A DNA stretch of 64,000 nucleotides from Aminobacter aganoensis (GCF_014206975.1 NZ_JACHOU010000015.1:1-64000); one strand, 5' to 3'; counted from the stretch's first letter, positions 8,292 through 17,198 are shown. Numbers and translations are program-made. Notes: generated from the sequence alone by a model not told the origin.

Positions 8292-8837
8292 ATGGCTTTT
8301 TCGAAAACCGGCCTGCTGGCCGCATCGCTGGTAGCGCTGATGACGGCGGCCGGCTGCACCAGTACGCGCCTTTCCTCGATGGACACCCAGCCCGCGCCGC
8401 TGCCCGCGGCTCCTGCCGGCACGGTGACCAGCGGCCAGCTGCCGCCGCCCGCGGCGCCCGGTGCCGCCAGCGCCTCGCAGTTCCCGGCGGCACCCCAGCA
8501 GCAGACCCAGGTCGCGGCACTGCCCGCCGACGGTGGCGCCGCTGCCGCCAACGCGCCCGACCTCACCGCGGCCAGCGTCGCTGGTGTGTGGAGCGCTTCG
8601 GTTTCCGGCCAGAGCTGCAAGGTGGCGACGCCGCAGACCAAGTTCGGCCAGGGCTTCCGGGCCGGCCCGCTGCGCTGCCCGGCACCGGTCGACGGCGTCA
8701 AGTCGTGGAACGTCGCCGGCAAGCAGCTGACGCTTTATGATGAAGGCGGCTCGCCGCTGGCACGGCTCTATTCGTCGGGCGCCGGCCGCTTCGACGGCCA
8801 GACCTCCAACGGCCTGCCGATCTCGCTCAACCGCTGA
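8292..8837 (+). CDS. omp19: Omp19-like outer-membrane lipoprotein, protease inhibitor Inh family
   Basis: A 181-residue lipoprotein with a lipobox TAAGC giving lipidated Cys22, a low-complexity Pro/Ala linker (about 30-85), and a C-terminal Inh/AprI beta-barrel domain with VAGVWSAS, QSCKVATPQTKFGQGFRAGPL and GRFDGQT. This layout and these motifs match Brucella Omp19, which inhibits proteases and stimulates host immunity. The start at 8292 follows GGAGGG and gives a proper signal peptide; longer in-frame starts upstream would spoil it. A palindromic repeat begins right after the stop. Confidence 0.9.
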   Translation: MAFSKTGLLAASLVALMTAAGCTSTRLSSMDTQPAPLPAAPAGTVTSGQLPPPAAPGAASASQFPAAPQQQTQVAALPADGGAAAANAPDLTAASVAGVWSASVSGQSCKVATPQTKFGQGFRAGPLRCPAPVDGVKSWNVAGKQLTLYDEGGSPLARLYSSGAGRFDGQTSNGLPISLNR

Positions 8838-8934
8838 TGCATGACCCGAAAATCGAAATCGATTTTCGGACAGGATCATGCATAGTTGAAATGCTGCAGC
8901 GTCCTTGCGCGTCCAACGGACGCCTGGCGCTGCA
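8838..8934. repeat. Dispersed two-hairpin repeat, copy 1
   Basis: Directly after the omp19 stop. Hairpin 1 runs from TGCATGA (8838) to TCATGCA (8883) with an inner CGAAAATCG/CGATTTTCG stem. Hairpin 2 is built on GCAGCG...GCGTCC-AAC-GGACGC...CGCTGC. An inverted copy with the same architecture lies at 39612-39709. The two diverge in the stems in a way that keeps pairing. It may act as a transcript 3-prime end or be a mobile palindromic element. Confidence 0.8.
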
Positions 8935-8966
8935 AGCAGACTTTCGAATTCGTACCCGAGTGAACC

Positions 8967-10148
8967 ATGCACCTGCGTGACGGCCTGCAGACCCATGTGA
9001 CCGTCAGGCAGCGCTACGACCATCTCGTCGAGCTCGGCAACGTCCGCCGCGACCCGGCGCAGCTGTCCATCGTCGCTGCCCTCGACAAGCTGATCGATGA
9101 GATTTCCGACAAGCGCCTGGCGCGCAAGTCGAGCGCGCTTGGCTGGCTGTTCGCCAAGCGCAAGCCCCAGCGCGAGCCCGTGAAGGGCCTCTACGTCTAT
9201 GGCGGCGTCGGCCGCGGCAAGACCATGCTGATGGACATGTTCTTCGAGCTGGTGCCGGTCAAGCACAAGCGCCGCGTCCATTTCAACGACTTCATGGCCG
9301 ACGTGCACGACCGCATCCAGAAGCAGCGGGCGGCGCGCAAGAACGGCACCTCGCGCGACGACGATCCGATACCCCCTGTCGCCGCAGCGCTGGCCGAAGA
9401 GGCCTGGGTGCTGTGCTTCGACGAGTTTTCGGTCACCGACATTGCCGACGCGATGATCCTGTCGCGGCTCTTTGCAGCGCTGTTCGGGCTCGGCGTGGTG
9501 CTGGTCGCCACCTCCAACGTGGCGCCGAAGGACCTTTACCGCGACGGCCTGAACCGCCAGCTGTTCCTGCCCTTCATCGCCATGCTCGAGCAGAACGCCG
9601 CTGTCCTCAATCTCGATGCCGACACCGACTACCGGCTGGAAAAGCTCGACCGTGTTCCGGTCTATCTCAGCCCGCTCGGCGAAGCCGCCGACAAGGCGAT
9701 GGACAAGGCGTGGGCGGCGGTGACCCATGGCGCTCCGGCCCAGCCTGCGACCGTCGCCGTCAAGGGCCGCAAGGTCCAGGTGCCGGCTGCGGTCGGCGGT
9801 TGCGCGCGCTTCGGCTTCGCCGACCTCTGCGACAAGCCGCTGGCGGCACGCGACTATCTTGCCATTGCTGCGCACTACCAGACGATCTTCGTCGACCACG
9901 TGCCGGTCATGGCCGAAGCCAACCGCAACGAGGCCAAGCGCTTCATCCTCTTGATCGACACGCTCTACGACCAGAATGTACGGCTGGTGCTCAGCGCTGC
10001 CGCCACGCCCGACAAGCTTTATGCCGGCAAGCGCGGCCATGAGGCCTTCGAGTTCGACCGCACCTCGTCGCGCCTGATCGAGATGCAGGGCAGCGAATGG
10101 CTCGACCGCTGGGCCGAACGGCACGCACAGCCGGCAGCCTCTGCCTGA
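8967..10148 (+). CDS. zapE: Cell division protein ZapE (AFG1-family ATPase)
   Basis: A P-loop ATPase of the AFG1/ZapE family; ZapE acts at the Z-ring and its mitochondrial relative AFG1/LACE1 in quality control of respiratory proteins. The 393-residue protein has Walker A GGVGRGKT (79-86), HFNDFM near 105-110, Walker B VLCFDEF with Asp152-Glu153, and the sensor-like LVATSNVAPKDLY. Length and order of motifs are complete. It is monocistronic, between the repeat after omp19 and a convergent membrane protein. Confidence 0.92.
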   Translation: MHLRDGLQTHVTVRQRYDHLVELGNVRRDPAQLSIVAALDKLIDEISDKRLARKSSALGWLFAKRKPQREPVKGLYVYGGVGRGKTMLMDMFFELVPVKHKRRVHFNDFMADVHDRIQKQRAARKNGTSRDDDPIPPVAAALAEEAWVLCFDEFSVTDIADAMILSRLFAALFGLGVVLVATSNVAPKDLYRDGLNRQLFLPFIAMLEQNAAVLNLDADTDYRLEKLDRVPVYLSPLGEAADKAMDKAWAAVTHGAPAQPATVAVKGRKVQVPAAVGGCARFGFADLCDKPLAARDYLAIAAHYQTIFVDHVPVMAEANRNEAKRFILLIDTLYDQNVRLVLSAAATPDKLYAGKRGHEAFEFDRTSSRLIEMQGSEWLDRWAERHAQPAASA

Positions 10149-10175
10149 CCGGCAAGGCTGCCTCACTGCTCCCGC

Positions 10176-10880
10176 TCACTGCCAGGCGCCCACGGCTCCC
10201 GACATCGCACGAGACTCTGTCCGCGGCTTTGCATGGCGCGTCGTTGCAGCCATCAGCACGCCGAGCATCAGCCCGTTGAGCACATGCCACATGAAATGCG
10301 TACCGATCGGCATGGCGTCGCAGACCAGGGGATCAAGCACCCGGCAGGTGACCGAGCCCAGGAAGATCGCCGCGGCGGCCAGATTGTACCAGCCGGCGGC
10401 ACTGCCCTTGGCGATGACCACGCAACCGAAGAAGATCAGCGCCAGGAATGGCGGCAGGTAGCCGGTGGTGCCGTTCGAAGCTTCGCGCAGCCAGTCGGGC
10501 ACCAAGTAGGTCAGCAGGCCGACCGCGATGTAGAAGCCGAAAAAGATGACAAGCGCCTTCGGCCACGCCATGCCGGCAAAACGCCTGAGGTTGAACAGCG
10601 TATAGGCAAGCGTGAATCCGGCAATGGGCAGGATGTCGGCCCATTTGGTGGCTTCGGTGGCGAAGGTATGGAACAGCGTCGAGCCGATGCCGATCGCCAC
10701 CACCCACCAGCCCAGCACCTCGGCGAAGACGCCGGCCTTGCGCCGCCGCGCCTCGCAGACACCCCACAGGCCGGCGGCGAAGAAGGCGAGGTTGCTGACC
10801 GCATTGAGCGGTTCGGCCCAGAGGCCGGGACTCAGCCGCTCGCAGTAAAGGTCGACATGTTGGCTTAGCTGTTCCAGCAT
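10176..10880 (-). CDS. Ceramidase-family (CREST-type) membrane protein
   Basis: A 234-residue protein with about seven membrane helices. EPLNAVSNLAFF near residue 23, GSTLFHTFAT, TKWADILPIAGF and the final THFMWHVLNGLMLG match the alkaline ceramidase family, where the His and Asp residues hold a zinc ion. Family members hydrolyse ceramide-like amides, but in a bacterium of this group the substrate is unknown; an amide-linked lipid is possible. It converges with zapE. Confidence 0.8.
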   Translation of the reverse strand: MLEQLSQHVDLYCERLSPGLWAEPLNAVSNLAFFAAGLWGVCEARRRKAGVFAEVLGWWVVAIGIGSTLFHTFATEATKWADILPIAGFTLAYTLFNLRRFAGMAWPKALVIFFGFYIAVGLLTYLVPDWLREASNGTTGYLPPFLALIFFGCVVIAKGSAAGWYNLAAAAIFLGSVTCRVLDPLVCDAMPIGTHFMWHVLNGLMLGVLMAATTRHAKPRTESRAMSGAVGAWQ

Positions 10881-11084
10881 CGATGCTTCCCCCGCCGGTC
10901 CCCGATCCTACCCTCGTCGAAGCATTTTTCGACAGGAAATTGCGCATGTCGTAGGTGACGCAGCGGAAATGCATGCCCGGCAAAATTTCACCGCAACGTG
11001 ACTTCCCGTTGAATGGCGCATCTGCCACATATTTCGCCAACCATAAGAAAAGCCGGTGACGTCGGCTGAGGATCCGGATTGGTC

Positions 11085-11840
11085 ATGGAGTTTCGCACAT
11101 ATTTTCGGCTGGCAGCCGTGGCGCTGGCCCTCACCGGATTTGCCGGTTCGGCCCATTCCCAGGTAAAGGATCGACCGCTTGGCGTGATCGAGCTTTTCAC
11201 CAGCCAGGGCTGCAACTCCTGTCCGCCAGCCGACGAACTCTTTGCCGAATACGCCGCCAAGGATGACACGGTAGCGCTCGCCTATCACGTCACCTATTGG
11301 GACTATCTCGGCTGGCAGGACCAATTGGCCAGCAAGGACAACACCGAGCGCCAGTACGCCTATATGCGCGCCTTCGGTTCTCGCTCCGTCTACACGCCGC
11401 AGGCCGTCATCAATGGCCGCACCCACGTCAGTGGCGCCAAGCGCGAAGACGTGACCGGCGCGCTCGACAACCTCGCCAAGACCGGCCAGGCCATGAATGT
11501 CGACATAACGGTCACCGAAAAGGCCGACACCTACACCATCGATGTCGGCGCCGCCCAGGGCGCGACCGGTGCCGCGCATGTCGTGGTCGTCCACTACAAG
11601 GCGCCTGAGGAAGTCGACCTCCAGAAGGGCGAGAACAAGGGCCGCAGGGTCACCTACTGGAACGCCGTCACCGACCTGCACACCGCAGGCATGTGGCACG
11701 GAAAGACACAGCGCTACGAACTGCCCAGGAGCGAAGTGGAAAAGAAGGGCGGCTGCGCCGTGCTGCTGCAGGCGGTCGGCAAGGATGGCCTGCCCGGCCC
11801 GATCCTTGGCGCGGCCGTGGTGCGCAGGCCGGACGAATAG
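11085..11840 (+). CDS. DUF1223 thioredoxin-like exported protein
   Basis: A 251-residue protein with an N-terminal signal sequence (about 1-26) followed by a DUF1223 domain with a thioredoxin-like fold. Family marks are VIELFTSQGCNSCPPAD with a CxxC pair at Cys43 and Cys46, YHVTYWDYLGWQD, and RSVYTPQAVINGRTHVSG. Function is unestablished; a periplasmic thiol role is likely from the CxxC. ATG 11085 was chosen; an in-frame TTG at 11079, with GAGGA 6 bases upstream, is an equally possible start. Confidence 0.85.
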   Translation: MEFRTYFRLAAVALALTGFAGSAHSQVKDRPLGVIELFTSQGCNSCPPADELFAEYAAKDDTVALAYHVTYWDYLGWQDQLASKDNTERQYAYMRAFGSRSVYTPQAVINGRTHVSGAKREDVTGALDNLAKTGQAMNVDITVTEKADTYTIDVGAAQGATGAAHVVVVHYKAPEEVDLQKGENKGRRVTYWNAVTDLHTAGMWHGKTQRYELPRSEVEKKGGCAVLLQAVGKDGLPGPILGAAVVRRPDE

Positions 11841-11867
11841 CCCCGCCCCGGGGCGAAACCGTCATGC

Positions 11868-11905
11868 AAAAAAGCCGACGCCAGCTTGTCGCCAGACGTC
11901 GGCTT
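11868..11905 (-). terminator. Rho-independent terminator of the candidate small RNA
   Basis: On the minus strand AAGCCGACG (from 11897-11905) and CGTCGGCTT (11872-11880) form a 9-base stem, followed at once by a run of six U (11868-11873). There is no U-run on the other side, so it serves minus-strand transcripts only. Confidence 0.85.
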
Positions 11906-12050
11906 CAGATTTTGGGATCGTCGCACCTGGTTCCAGTAAGAACCGAGGTTGGTTCGATCCGACTCGGGCCCGTGGGCGGGGGGCTTGGGGTTTACGAGCC
12001 AGTGCCGGACCGAACCGTCTCAGGCAACGGGGGTAAAGTCGTCGGACATT
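11868..12050 (-). ncRNA. Candidate structured small RNA (rod-like)
   Basis: The 409-base gap between the DUF1223 and DUF2794 genes has no convincing ORF, but it ends on the minus strand in an intrinsic terminator (11868-11905), implying a transcript. Upstream of that, GGTTCGGTCCG (minus strand, 12006-12016) can pair with 11951-11961 over 11 positions with one G-U, and GCTCG/CGAGT extends the stem inwards. Together with the other pairings this would make a long rod about 180 nt long. A 6S-like RNA is one possibility but was not verified. The 5-prime end is a guess. Confidence 0.5.
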
Positions 12051-12249
12051 GGGGCGCCAGCGCGGATAAAAAACGGCAGGAATGTGGCGAGTCATCACCA
12101 ATTCCAACAGACTGTCTCGCAAACGTTACCGTTGCGGCAAGCTTGTCCACTCCCCTTCGCCATATGGTTTGATTCGCCGCCGCGGCTTGCAATTCGGGCG
12201 CGAATGGGCGATTCTTTAGCCGTAGTCGTATTCTGCAAAGGAACGATTC

Positions 12250-12633
12250 ATGACGGATCGCGGTGCTGGAGCGGAGGATGGCGAGACATCCGCAGTGATC
12301 CCGCTTCATGAGGCCCGCCGGGAGCGGCAGGATCTTCCGGTGGCTTTCGAGCGACGGGAACTCGACCAGATCCTCAGGCTCTACGGACGCATGGTCGCTG
12401 CCAATGAATGGCGCGACTACGCAATCGACCATCTCAGCGATCGCGCCGTCTTCTCGGTGTTCCGCCGCACCAGCGAAACCCCATTGTTCCAGATCGTCAA
12501 AGACCCGGGTCTGGCCCGCAAGCAGGGCGCCTTCTCCGTCGTTGCCGCCGGCGGCCTCATCCTCAAGCGCGGCCACGAGCTGGCCCGGGTGCTCGGCGTG
12601 TTCGACAAGCGGCTCAAGCTCGTCGAGGCGTGA
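12250..12633 (+). CDS. DUF2794 protein
   Basis: A 127-residue soluble protein found widely in alphaproteobacteria and annotated only as DUF2794. Visible family features are AFERRELDQILRLYGRMVA near residue 37, AIDHLSDRAVFSVFRR, and the end GGLILKRGHELARVLGVFDKR. No catalytic motif or signal peptide was seen. The start is the ATG after AAAGGAACG. It precedes an acetyltransferase gene by 106 bases and may be separately transcribed. Confidence 0.8.
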   Translation: MTDRGAGAEDGETSAVIPLHEARRERQDLPVAFERRELDQILRLYGRMVAANEWRDYAIDHLSDRAVFSVFRRTSETPLFQIVKDPGLARKQGAFSVVAAGGLILKRGHELARVLGVFDKRLKLVEA

Positions 12634-12739
12634 CGCTGTCGGACCATGACGGCCCGATCCTTCCGGCCAGGGACCGAATTGTGCGCGCCACAAATCACCC
12701 GATGCTATCAATCCAGCCTGTCCTCGGGATTTCGACCCA

Positions 12740-13261
12740 ATGAACAATGCGACCAGGGCCAAGGCGTCCGCCGTTTCCATTCGCCCGGCAACGGTCGACG
12801 ATGCCCCGCTTCTCATGAATGCGATCGTCGGGCTTGCCGAGCATATCGGCGAAGCCGACGGCGTGGCTTGCACCGAGGCGGATCTCCGGCAGTTCGGCTT
12901 CGGCGACAATCCGGCCTACGAAGCGGTGATTGCCGAAGCCGACCAAGAATTCGTCGGCATGTGCCTGTTCTTCCCGATCTTCTCCACCTGGTACGGGCGG
13001 CCCGGCGTATTCGTGCAGGATCTATATGTCGACCAGCACTTCCGCAGCCTCGGCATCGGCGAGTTGCTGCTGCGCCACGTCGCAAGGCTGTCGCGGGAAA
13101 AAGGCGGCGTCTACATGCGGCTCGCGGTGGACGAGCACAACGAGCGCGCCCATCCCTTCTATACCGGGCTGGGCTTTGCCTGGACCCACGACCAGCGATC
13201 CTACATTGCAGGCGGCAGGACCTTTGCCGCGCTGTGCGAAGCCATCGGGGAGCGCACATGA
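12740..13261 (+). CDS. GNAT acetyltransferase, diamine acetyltransferase-like
   Basis: A 173-residue GNAT-fold enzyme that should transfer acetyl from acetyl-CoA to an amine. The acetyl-CoA loop lies in the stretch FVQDLYVDQHFRSLGIGELL near residues 90-112. LFFPIFSTWYGRPGVFVQDLY resembles diamine (spermidine/spermine) acetyltransferases. Its stop overlaps the start of an acetylpolyamine deacetylase-like gene by ATGA, so polyamine acetylation and deacetylation may be coupled here. Confidence 0.8.
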   Translation: MNNATRAKASAVSIRPATVDDAPLLMNAIVGLAEHIGEADGVACTEADLRQFGFGDNPAYEAVIAEADQEFVGMCLFFPIFSTWYGRPGVFVQDLYVDQHFRSLGIGELLLRHVARLSREKGGVYMRLAVDEHNERAHPFYTGLGFAWTHDQRSYIAGGRTFAALCEAIGERT

Positions 13262-14283
13262 AGACCTTCTACGCCGACGAGCAGAAGCGCCACGACCCCA
13301 AGGCCTTCCTGTCGATGGGGATGCAGAAGCCCAATCCCGAACGGCCCGAGCGCGTCGAGCGCCTGCTTTCGGGCGCCCGCGCCGCAGGCTCGGCGATCCA
13401 CCGCCCGGCCAATGTCGGTCTCAGCCCGATCGCCGCCGTCCACACGCCCGAATACATCGAGTTCCTGGCCCACATCTTCGAGCGCTGGCAGCGCATGGAA
13501 GGTGCCTCGGCCGAGGTGATCCCCAACATCCATCCCTTTGCCCGCAACGGCAGCTACCCGGCGGGCGCTGCCGGCCAGGCCGGCTATCACATGGCCGACA
13601 CCGCCTGCCCGATCTCGGCGGAAACCTTCGACAGCGCCTGCTGGAGCGCCTGGAGCGCTGTCGCTGCCGCCGATGCGGTAATGTCCGGCGAACCGGCCGC
13701 CTATGCGCTCTGCCGTCCGCCCGGCCACCATGCCTTTGCCGAGGTCGCAGGCGGCTTCTGCTTCTTCAACAATTCGGCCATCGCCGCCCAGCGGCTGCGG
13801 ACGACCGCAACGCGCGTCGCCATCCTCGATGTCGACCTGCACCACGGCAACGGCACGCAAGGCATCTTCTATGCAAGGTCCGACGTGCTGACCGTGTCGC
13901 TGCATGCCGACCCGTCCCGCTTCTACCCATTCTTCTGGGGCCATGCCGACGAACGCGGCGAATCCGCTGGCGTCGGCTACAATCTCAACCTGCCTTTGCC
14001 GCGCAAGTCGGGCGACGCCGAGTTTCTCGAGGCGCTGGACCGCGCCGACCGCCGCATCCAGGCCTTCGCGCCCGACGCGCTGGTCGTCGCGCTCGGGCTC
14101 GACGCCTTCGAAGGCGACCCGTTCGGCGGGCTGTCGGTCACCACGGCGGGATTCTCGCGCATCGGCGACGCGATCGCCCGCCTCGCCCTGCCCACCGTCA
14201 TCGTCCAGGAGGGCGGCTATCTCTGCGACGCGCTCGGCGACAACCTGACCGCCTTCCTCACCGGCTTCTCCGCCGTGCGCTGA
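13258..14283 (+). CDS. Histone deacetylase-like acetylpolyamine amidohydrolase
   Basis: A 341-residue zinc hydrolase of the arginase/deacetylase fold. Visible are the His157-His158 pair in RPPGHHAF, zinc ligands Asp193 and His195 in DVDLHHGNGT, Asp282 in LGLDAFEGDPFGG, and the catalytic Tyr in QEGGY. N-terminal KPNPERPERVERL and the length fit bacterial acetylpolyamine amidohydrolases. Overlap with the upstream acetyltransferase supports a shared amine substrate. True histone substrates do not apply in bacteria; acetyl-lysine proteins remain possible. Confidence 0.88.
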   Translation: MKTFYADEQKRHDPKAFLSMGMQKPNPERPERVERLLSGARAAGSAIHRPANVGLSPIAAVHTPEYIEFLAHIFERWQRMEGASAEVIPNIHPFARNGSYPAGAAGQAGYHMADTACPISAETFDSACWSAWSAVAAADAVMSGEPAAYALCRPPGHHAFAEVAGGFCFFNNSAIAAQRLRTTATRVAILDVDLHHGNGTQGIFYARSDVLTVSLHADPSRFYPFFWGHADERGESAGVGYNLNLPLPRKSGDAEFLEALDRADRRIQAFAPDALVVALGLDAFEGDPFGGLSVTTAGFSRIGDAIARLALPTVIVQEGGYLCDALGDNLTAFLTGFSAVR

Positions 14284-14288
14284 GCGGA

Positions 14289-14837
14289 TCAGGCTCCGGC
14301 GCGGATGCGCCATGCGCGATAGAGCAGAAGCAACGCGTAGAGCAGCATCAGGAGGGTGGCGATCCGCATCAGCGTCGCCGCACTGGTCAGCGGCACGAAC
14401 ATCAGCGCCAGGCCGAAGGCGGCATAGACCGCGCCGCCCACCAATGTCGGCCACAGCCGCGTCTGCCGTTCGCTGTCGAGGAAACTCGACGCCATCTCGA
14501 TCAACCCGACGACCAGCGCAAGAACGCCGACCAGGCTTGCGAGGAAGGAGAGCGTGAAGACGCTGGCCAGGATGCCGCTGGCGATCACGATCACGCCGGC
14601 GGCGATCGACAGGACGTTGCGCGCCAATGCCAGCCAGTGGCCAGTGGTCCGCGGCGCCGCATGATCGATCGTCGCCAGCCCGAGCACGCCATCGACGAGC
14701 AACAGGCCGCCGCCGACCATCACCAGGAGCTTCACCGCCTGCGCCGGATAGAACAACGCGACCAGCGCCACGGCAACGATCAGGATGGCCCGCAACGCCG
14801 TCAGCGTCGCTTCGAAACGCTTGGTCTTCTCGGCCAT
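14289..14837 (-). CDS. HdeD/DUF308-family membrane protein
   Basis: A 182-residue protein with about six membrane helices arranged as repeated pairs (AILIVAVALVALFYP, LLVMVGGGLLLVDGVLG, LVGVLALVVGLIEM), the DUF308 pattern of HdeD acid-resistance proteins. Start 14837 follows GAGGGAG and gives the charged MAEKTKRFEA head; a longer frame to 14972 has no suitable ribosome-binding site. Function unknown. It is convergent with the deacetylase gene, 5 bases away. Confidence 0.75.
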   Translation of the reverse strand: MAEKTKRFEATLTALRAILIVAVALVALFYPAQAVKLLVMVGGGLLLVDGVLGLATIDHAAPRTTGHWLALARNVLSIAAGVIVIASGILASVFTLSFLASLVGVLALVVGLIEMASSFLDSERQTRLWPTLVGGAVYAAFGLALMFVPLTSAATLMRIATLLMLLYALLLLYRAWRIRAGA

Positions 14838-15086
14838 GTCTTGCTCCCTCTGAACTGCGACAACCATTTCTGCGAGATAGGCTCCGGATTCGCAACCGGG
14901 GCGATTGCTGGCGCCAGGCCGGCAGCCGCGCCGGCTGGAAAATCGCACCGGCGCAATCCGGTTCCTCGCCACCGAAGTTATCGCCCTGTGGCGAAAGCAC
15001 TGTTACATTAGGAAATTCTTTCATCTTTGCTGTGAACACTCGTGCCGGGGTTTGTCAGGAAGTCCTGGCCGACATTGGGGCGTGCG

Positions 15087-17198
15087 ATGTTCAAAGTCAT
15101 TTCATGTCTTGCTTACGAGCATGACTATTCATTCGTCGTCATTGCCGCGATCGTCTGCGTCGCCGGCGCGGCCATGACTATGCGGCTTTTCGACCGTGCC
15201 GCTCGCCTTTCCACGGAAGCCCGCTTTGCCTGGATCATGCTGTCGGGTGTCGCCTGCGGCTCGGCCATCTGGACCACCCATTTCGTCGCCATGCTCGGCT
15301 TCCAGCTGCCTTTCGAGGCGGCGTTCAACCCTCTCCTGACGATCGCCTCGCTGCTCATCGCCATCGCCTTCACCGCAGCCGGCCTGCATCTCGCGGCAAC
15401 GCCTCCCAACGGCATGCCGGTCGAAACCGGAGGTGCCGTGATCGGCATCGGCATCGTCGCCATGCACTACACCGGCATGAGCGGCTACGAATTCGCCGGC
15501 CGGATCGAGTGGGACGCCAGCCTGGTCGAGGCCTCGATCCTGTTTGCCGTGGCCTTCGGTGCCCTGGCGATGCACCTGGCCGCGCGCCAGCGCGTCCGCT
15601 TCGCCAAGCCGATGGCGGTGGTTGCGCTCGTGCTCGCCATCTGCGCCATGCATTTCACCGGCATGGGCGCGGCAACATTGGTGCCCGATCCCTCGGTGCC
15701 GGTGCCGACAAAGGTGTTTTCGAGCGAGTTCCTGGCCGTTCTCGTTCTGGCAACCATGGCAATCATCGCCGGCCTGACGCTTTATGCGATGGATGCCAGG
15801 TCGCAGCGCGAACTTGTCGCCAGCTTCCGCCATGCCGCACAGCACGACCCGCTGACCGGCCTGCCCAATCGCGCCTTCCTGTCCGACAACCTGCCCGCAA
15901 TGCTGGAGCGCAGCGCCGCCGCCGGCAAGGAAGCTGCGGTCATCGTCGTCGATCTCGACCGCTTCAAGGAAATCAACGACGTCCACGGCCACAATGCGGG
16001 CGATCTGCTGCTGCAGACCCTCGCCAACCGGCTCAAGGCGCTGACGGGCCCGGGCGAACTGGTGGCGCGCGTCGGCGGCGACGAGTTCGTCGCCGTCAAG
16101 CAGGACGTCGCCTCCCGGCAAGAGGTCGACAGCTTCGTGCGCCGGCTTGTCGACAGCGTCCTCGACCCGATCCACAACAAGGCCAAGACGTTATCCGTCG
16201 GCGCCAGCGTCGGCGTCAGCCTCTATCCCGATCACGCCGGCGACGCCGACGACCTGATCGGTGCCGCCGACCTTGCCATGTATCGCGCCAAGCGCGCGCT
16301 GACCGACAAGATCTGCTATTATGACCGGTCGATGGACGAGGGCCGGCGCGAGCGCAGCGCGCTCGCCATCGAGTTGCGCCATGCGCTGGATCGCGACGAG
16401 TTCGAGCTCTACTACCAGCCCCAGCACGACATGAAGAGCGGCGAGGTGACCGCTTTCGAGGCGCTGTTGCGCTGGCATCACCGCGAACGCGGCCTTGTCG
16501 CCCCCGAGGAATTCATCCCGATCGCCGAGGAGAACGGGCTGATCATCCCGATCGGCGAATGGGTGTTGAAAACGGCCTGCGCCGAAGTGGCGACGTGGCG
16601 AAGGCCCTACAAGATCGCCGTCAACATCGCTGCCGCCCAGCTCACCCAGGCCGACCTGCCCAGGATCGTCCACGAGACCCTGCTGGCGACCGGTCTCGCT
16701 GCCTCGCGGCTGGAACTGGAAATCACCGAGGCCAGCATCATCGAGGACCGCGAGCGCGCCTTGCATGTCGTGCGCCAGCTCAAGGCACTGGGCGTCACCA
16801 TCGCCATGGACGATTACGGCATCGGCTACTCGTCGCTGTCGACGCTGCAGATTTTCCCCTTCGACAGGGTCAAGATCGACCGTTCCTTCGTCGAGGACGT
16901 GGCCAATGACAGCGCGTCAGCAGCGATCGTCCGGGCGACCATCCTGCTTGCCAACGACCTTCGCATCCCGGTGCTCGCCGAGGGCGTCGAGAAACAGGAG
17001 AACTTCGAATTCCTGCGCGCCGAGGGCTGCGCCGAGATGCAGGGTTTCCTGTTCGGCCGGCCCCAGCCGCTGTCGGAGATCGCCAGCCTCGTCGGCCGCG
17101 AAAGCCGCCCGGCCGAGGCGCCGAGACCGTCGACGCCAGGCGTACGCCGCATCGAGGCCACCGGCCTGGCGCTCAGCCGCCAGTCGGGCGTCGCCTGA
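15087..17198 (+). CDS. MHYT-GGDEF-EAL cyclic di-GMP protein
   Basis: A 703-residue inner-membrane signalling protein. The N-terminal MHYT sensor (about 1-235, seven helices) shows HFVAMLGF, MHYTGM and MHFTGMG, proposed to bind a metal and sense a diatomic gas or redox state. The diguanylate cyclase motif GGDEF is intact at 330-334, without an RxxD inhibitory site just upstream. The phosphodiesterase motif EAL is at 458-460, with DDYGIGYSSL and KIDRSFV downstream, so both activities may be present. Start 15087 gives MFKVISCLAYEHD, typical of MHYT proteins. It stands alone. Confidence 0.93.
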   Translation: MFKVISCLAYEHDYSFVVIAAIVCVAGAAMTMRLFDRAARLSTEARFAWIMLSGVACGSAIWTTHFVAMLGFQLPFEAAFNPLLTIASLLIAIAFTAAGLHLAATPPNGMPVETGGAVIGIGIVAMHYTGMSGYEFAGRIEWDASLVEASILFAVAFGALAMHLAARQRVRFAKPMAVVALVLAICAMHFTGMGAATLVPDPSVPVPTKVFSSEFLAVLVLATMAIIAGLTLYAMDARSQRELVASFRHAAQHDPLTGLPNRAFLSDNLPAMLERSAAAGKEAAVIVVDLDRFKEINDVHGHNAGDLLLQTLANRLKALTGPGELVARVGGDEFVAVKQDVASRQEVDSFVRRLVDSVLDPIHNKAKTLSVGASVGVSLYPDHAGDADDLIGAADLAMYRAKRALTDKICYYDRSMDEGRRERSALAIELRHALDRDEFELYYQPQHDMKSGEVTAFEALLRWHHRERGLVAPEEFIPIAEENGLIIPIGEWVLKTACAEVATWRRPYKIAVNIAAAQLTQADLPRIVHETLLATGLAASRLELEITEASIIEDRERALHVVRQLKALGVTIAMDDYGIGYSSLSTLQIFPFDRVKIDRSFVEDVANDSASAAIVRATILLANDLRIPVLAEGVEKQENFEFLRAEGCAEMQGFLFGRPQPLSEIASLVGRESRPAEAPRPSTPGVRRIEATGLALSRQSGVA

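Noticed and set aside
8241-10166. 641-codon minus-strand frame opposite omp19 and zapE
   Set aside because: It is antisense to two genes with clear motifs and lacks any domain or ribosome-binding site.
11935-11985. T-arm-like GGTTCGATCC with CCGAG/CTCGG, suggesting a tRNA or permuted tmRNA on the plus strand
   Set aside because: No acceptor stem, anticodon arm, CCA or peptide-tag coding sequence could be found around it; the pairing is better explained by the long minus-strand hairpin.
12646-13257. Upstream open frame extending the HDAC-like gene by 204 codons
   Set aside because: It runs through the acetyltransferase gene in another frame; the real start overlaps the acetyltransferase stop by ATGA and gives a normal-length enzyme.
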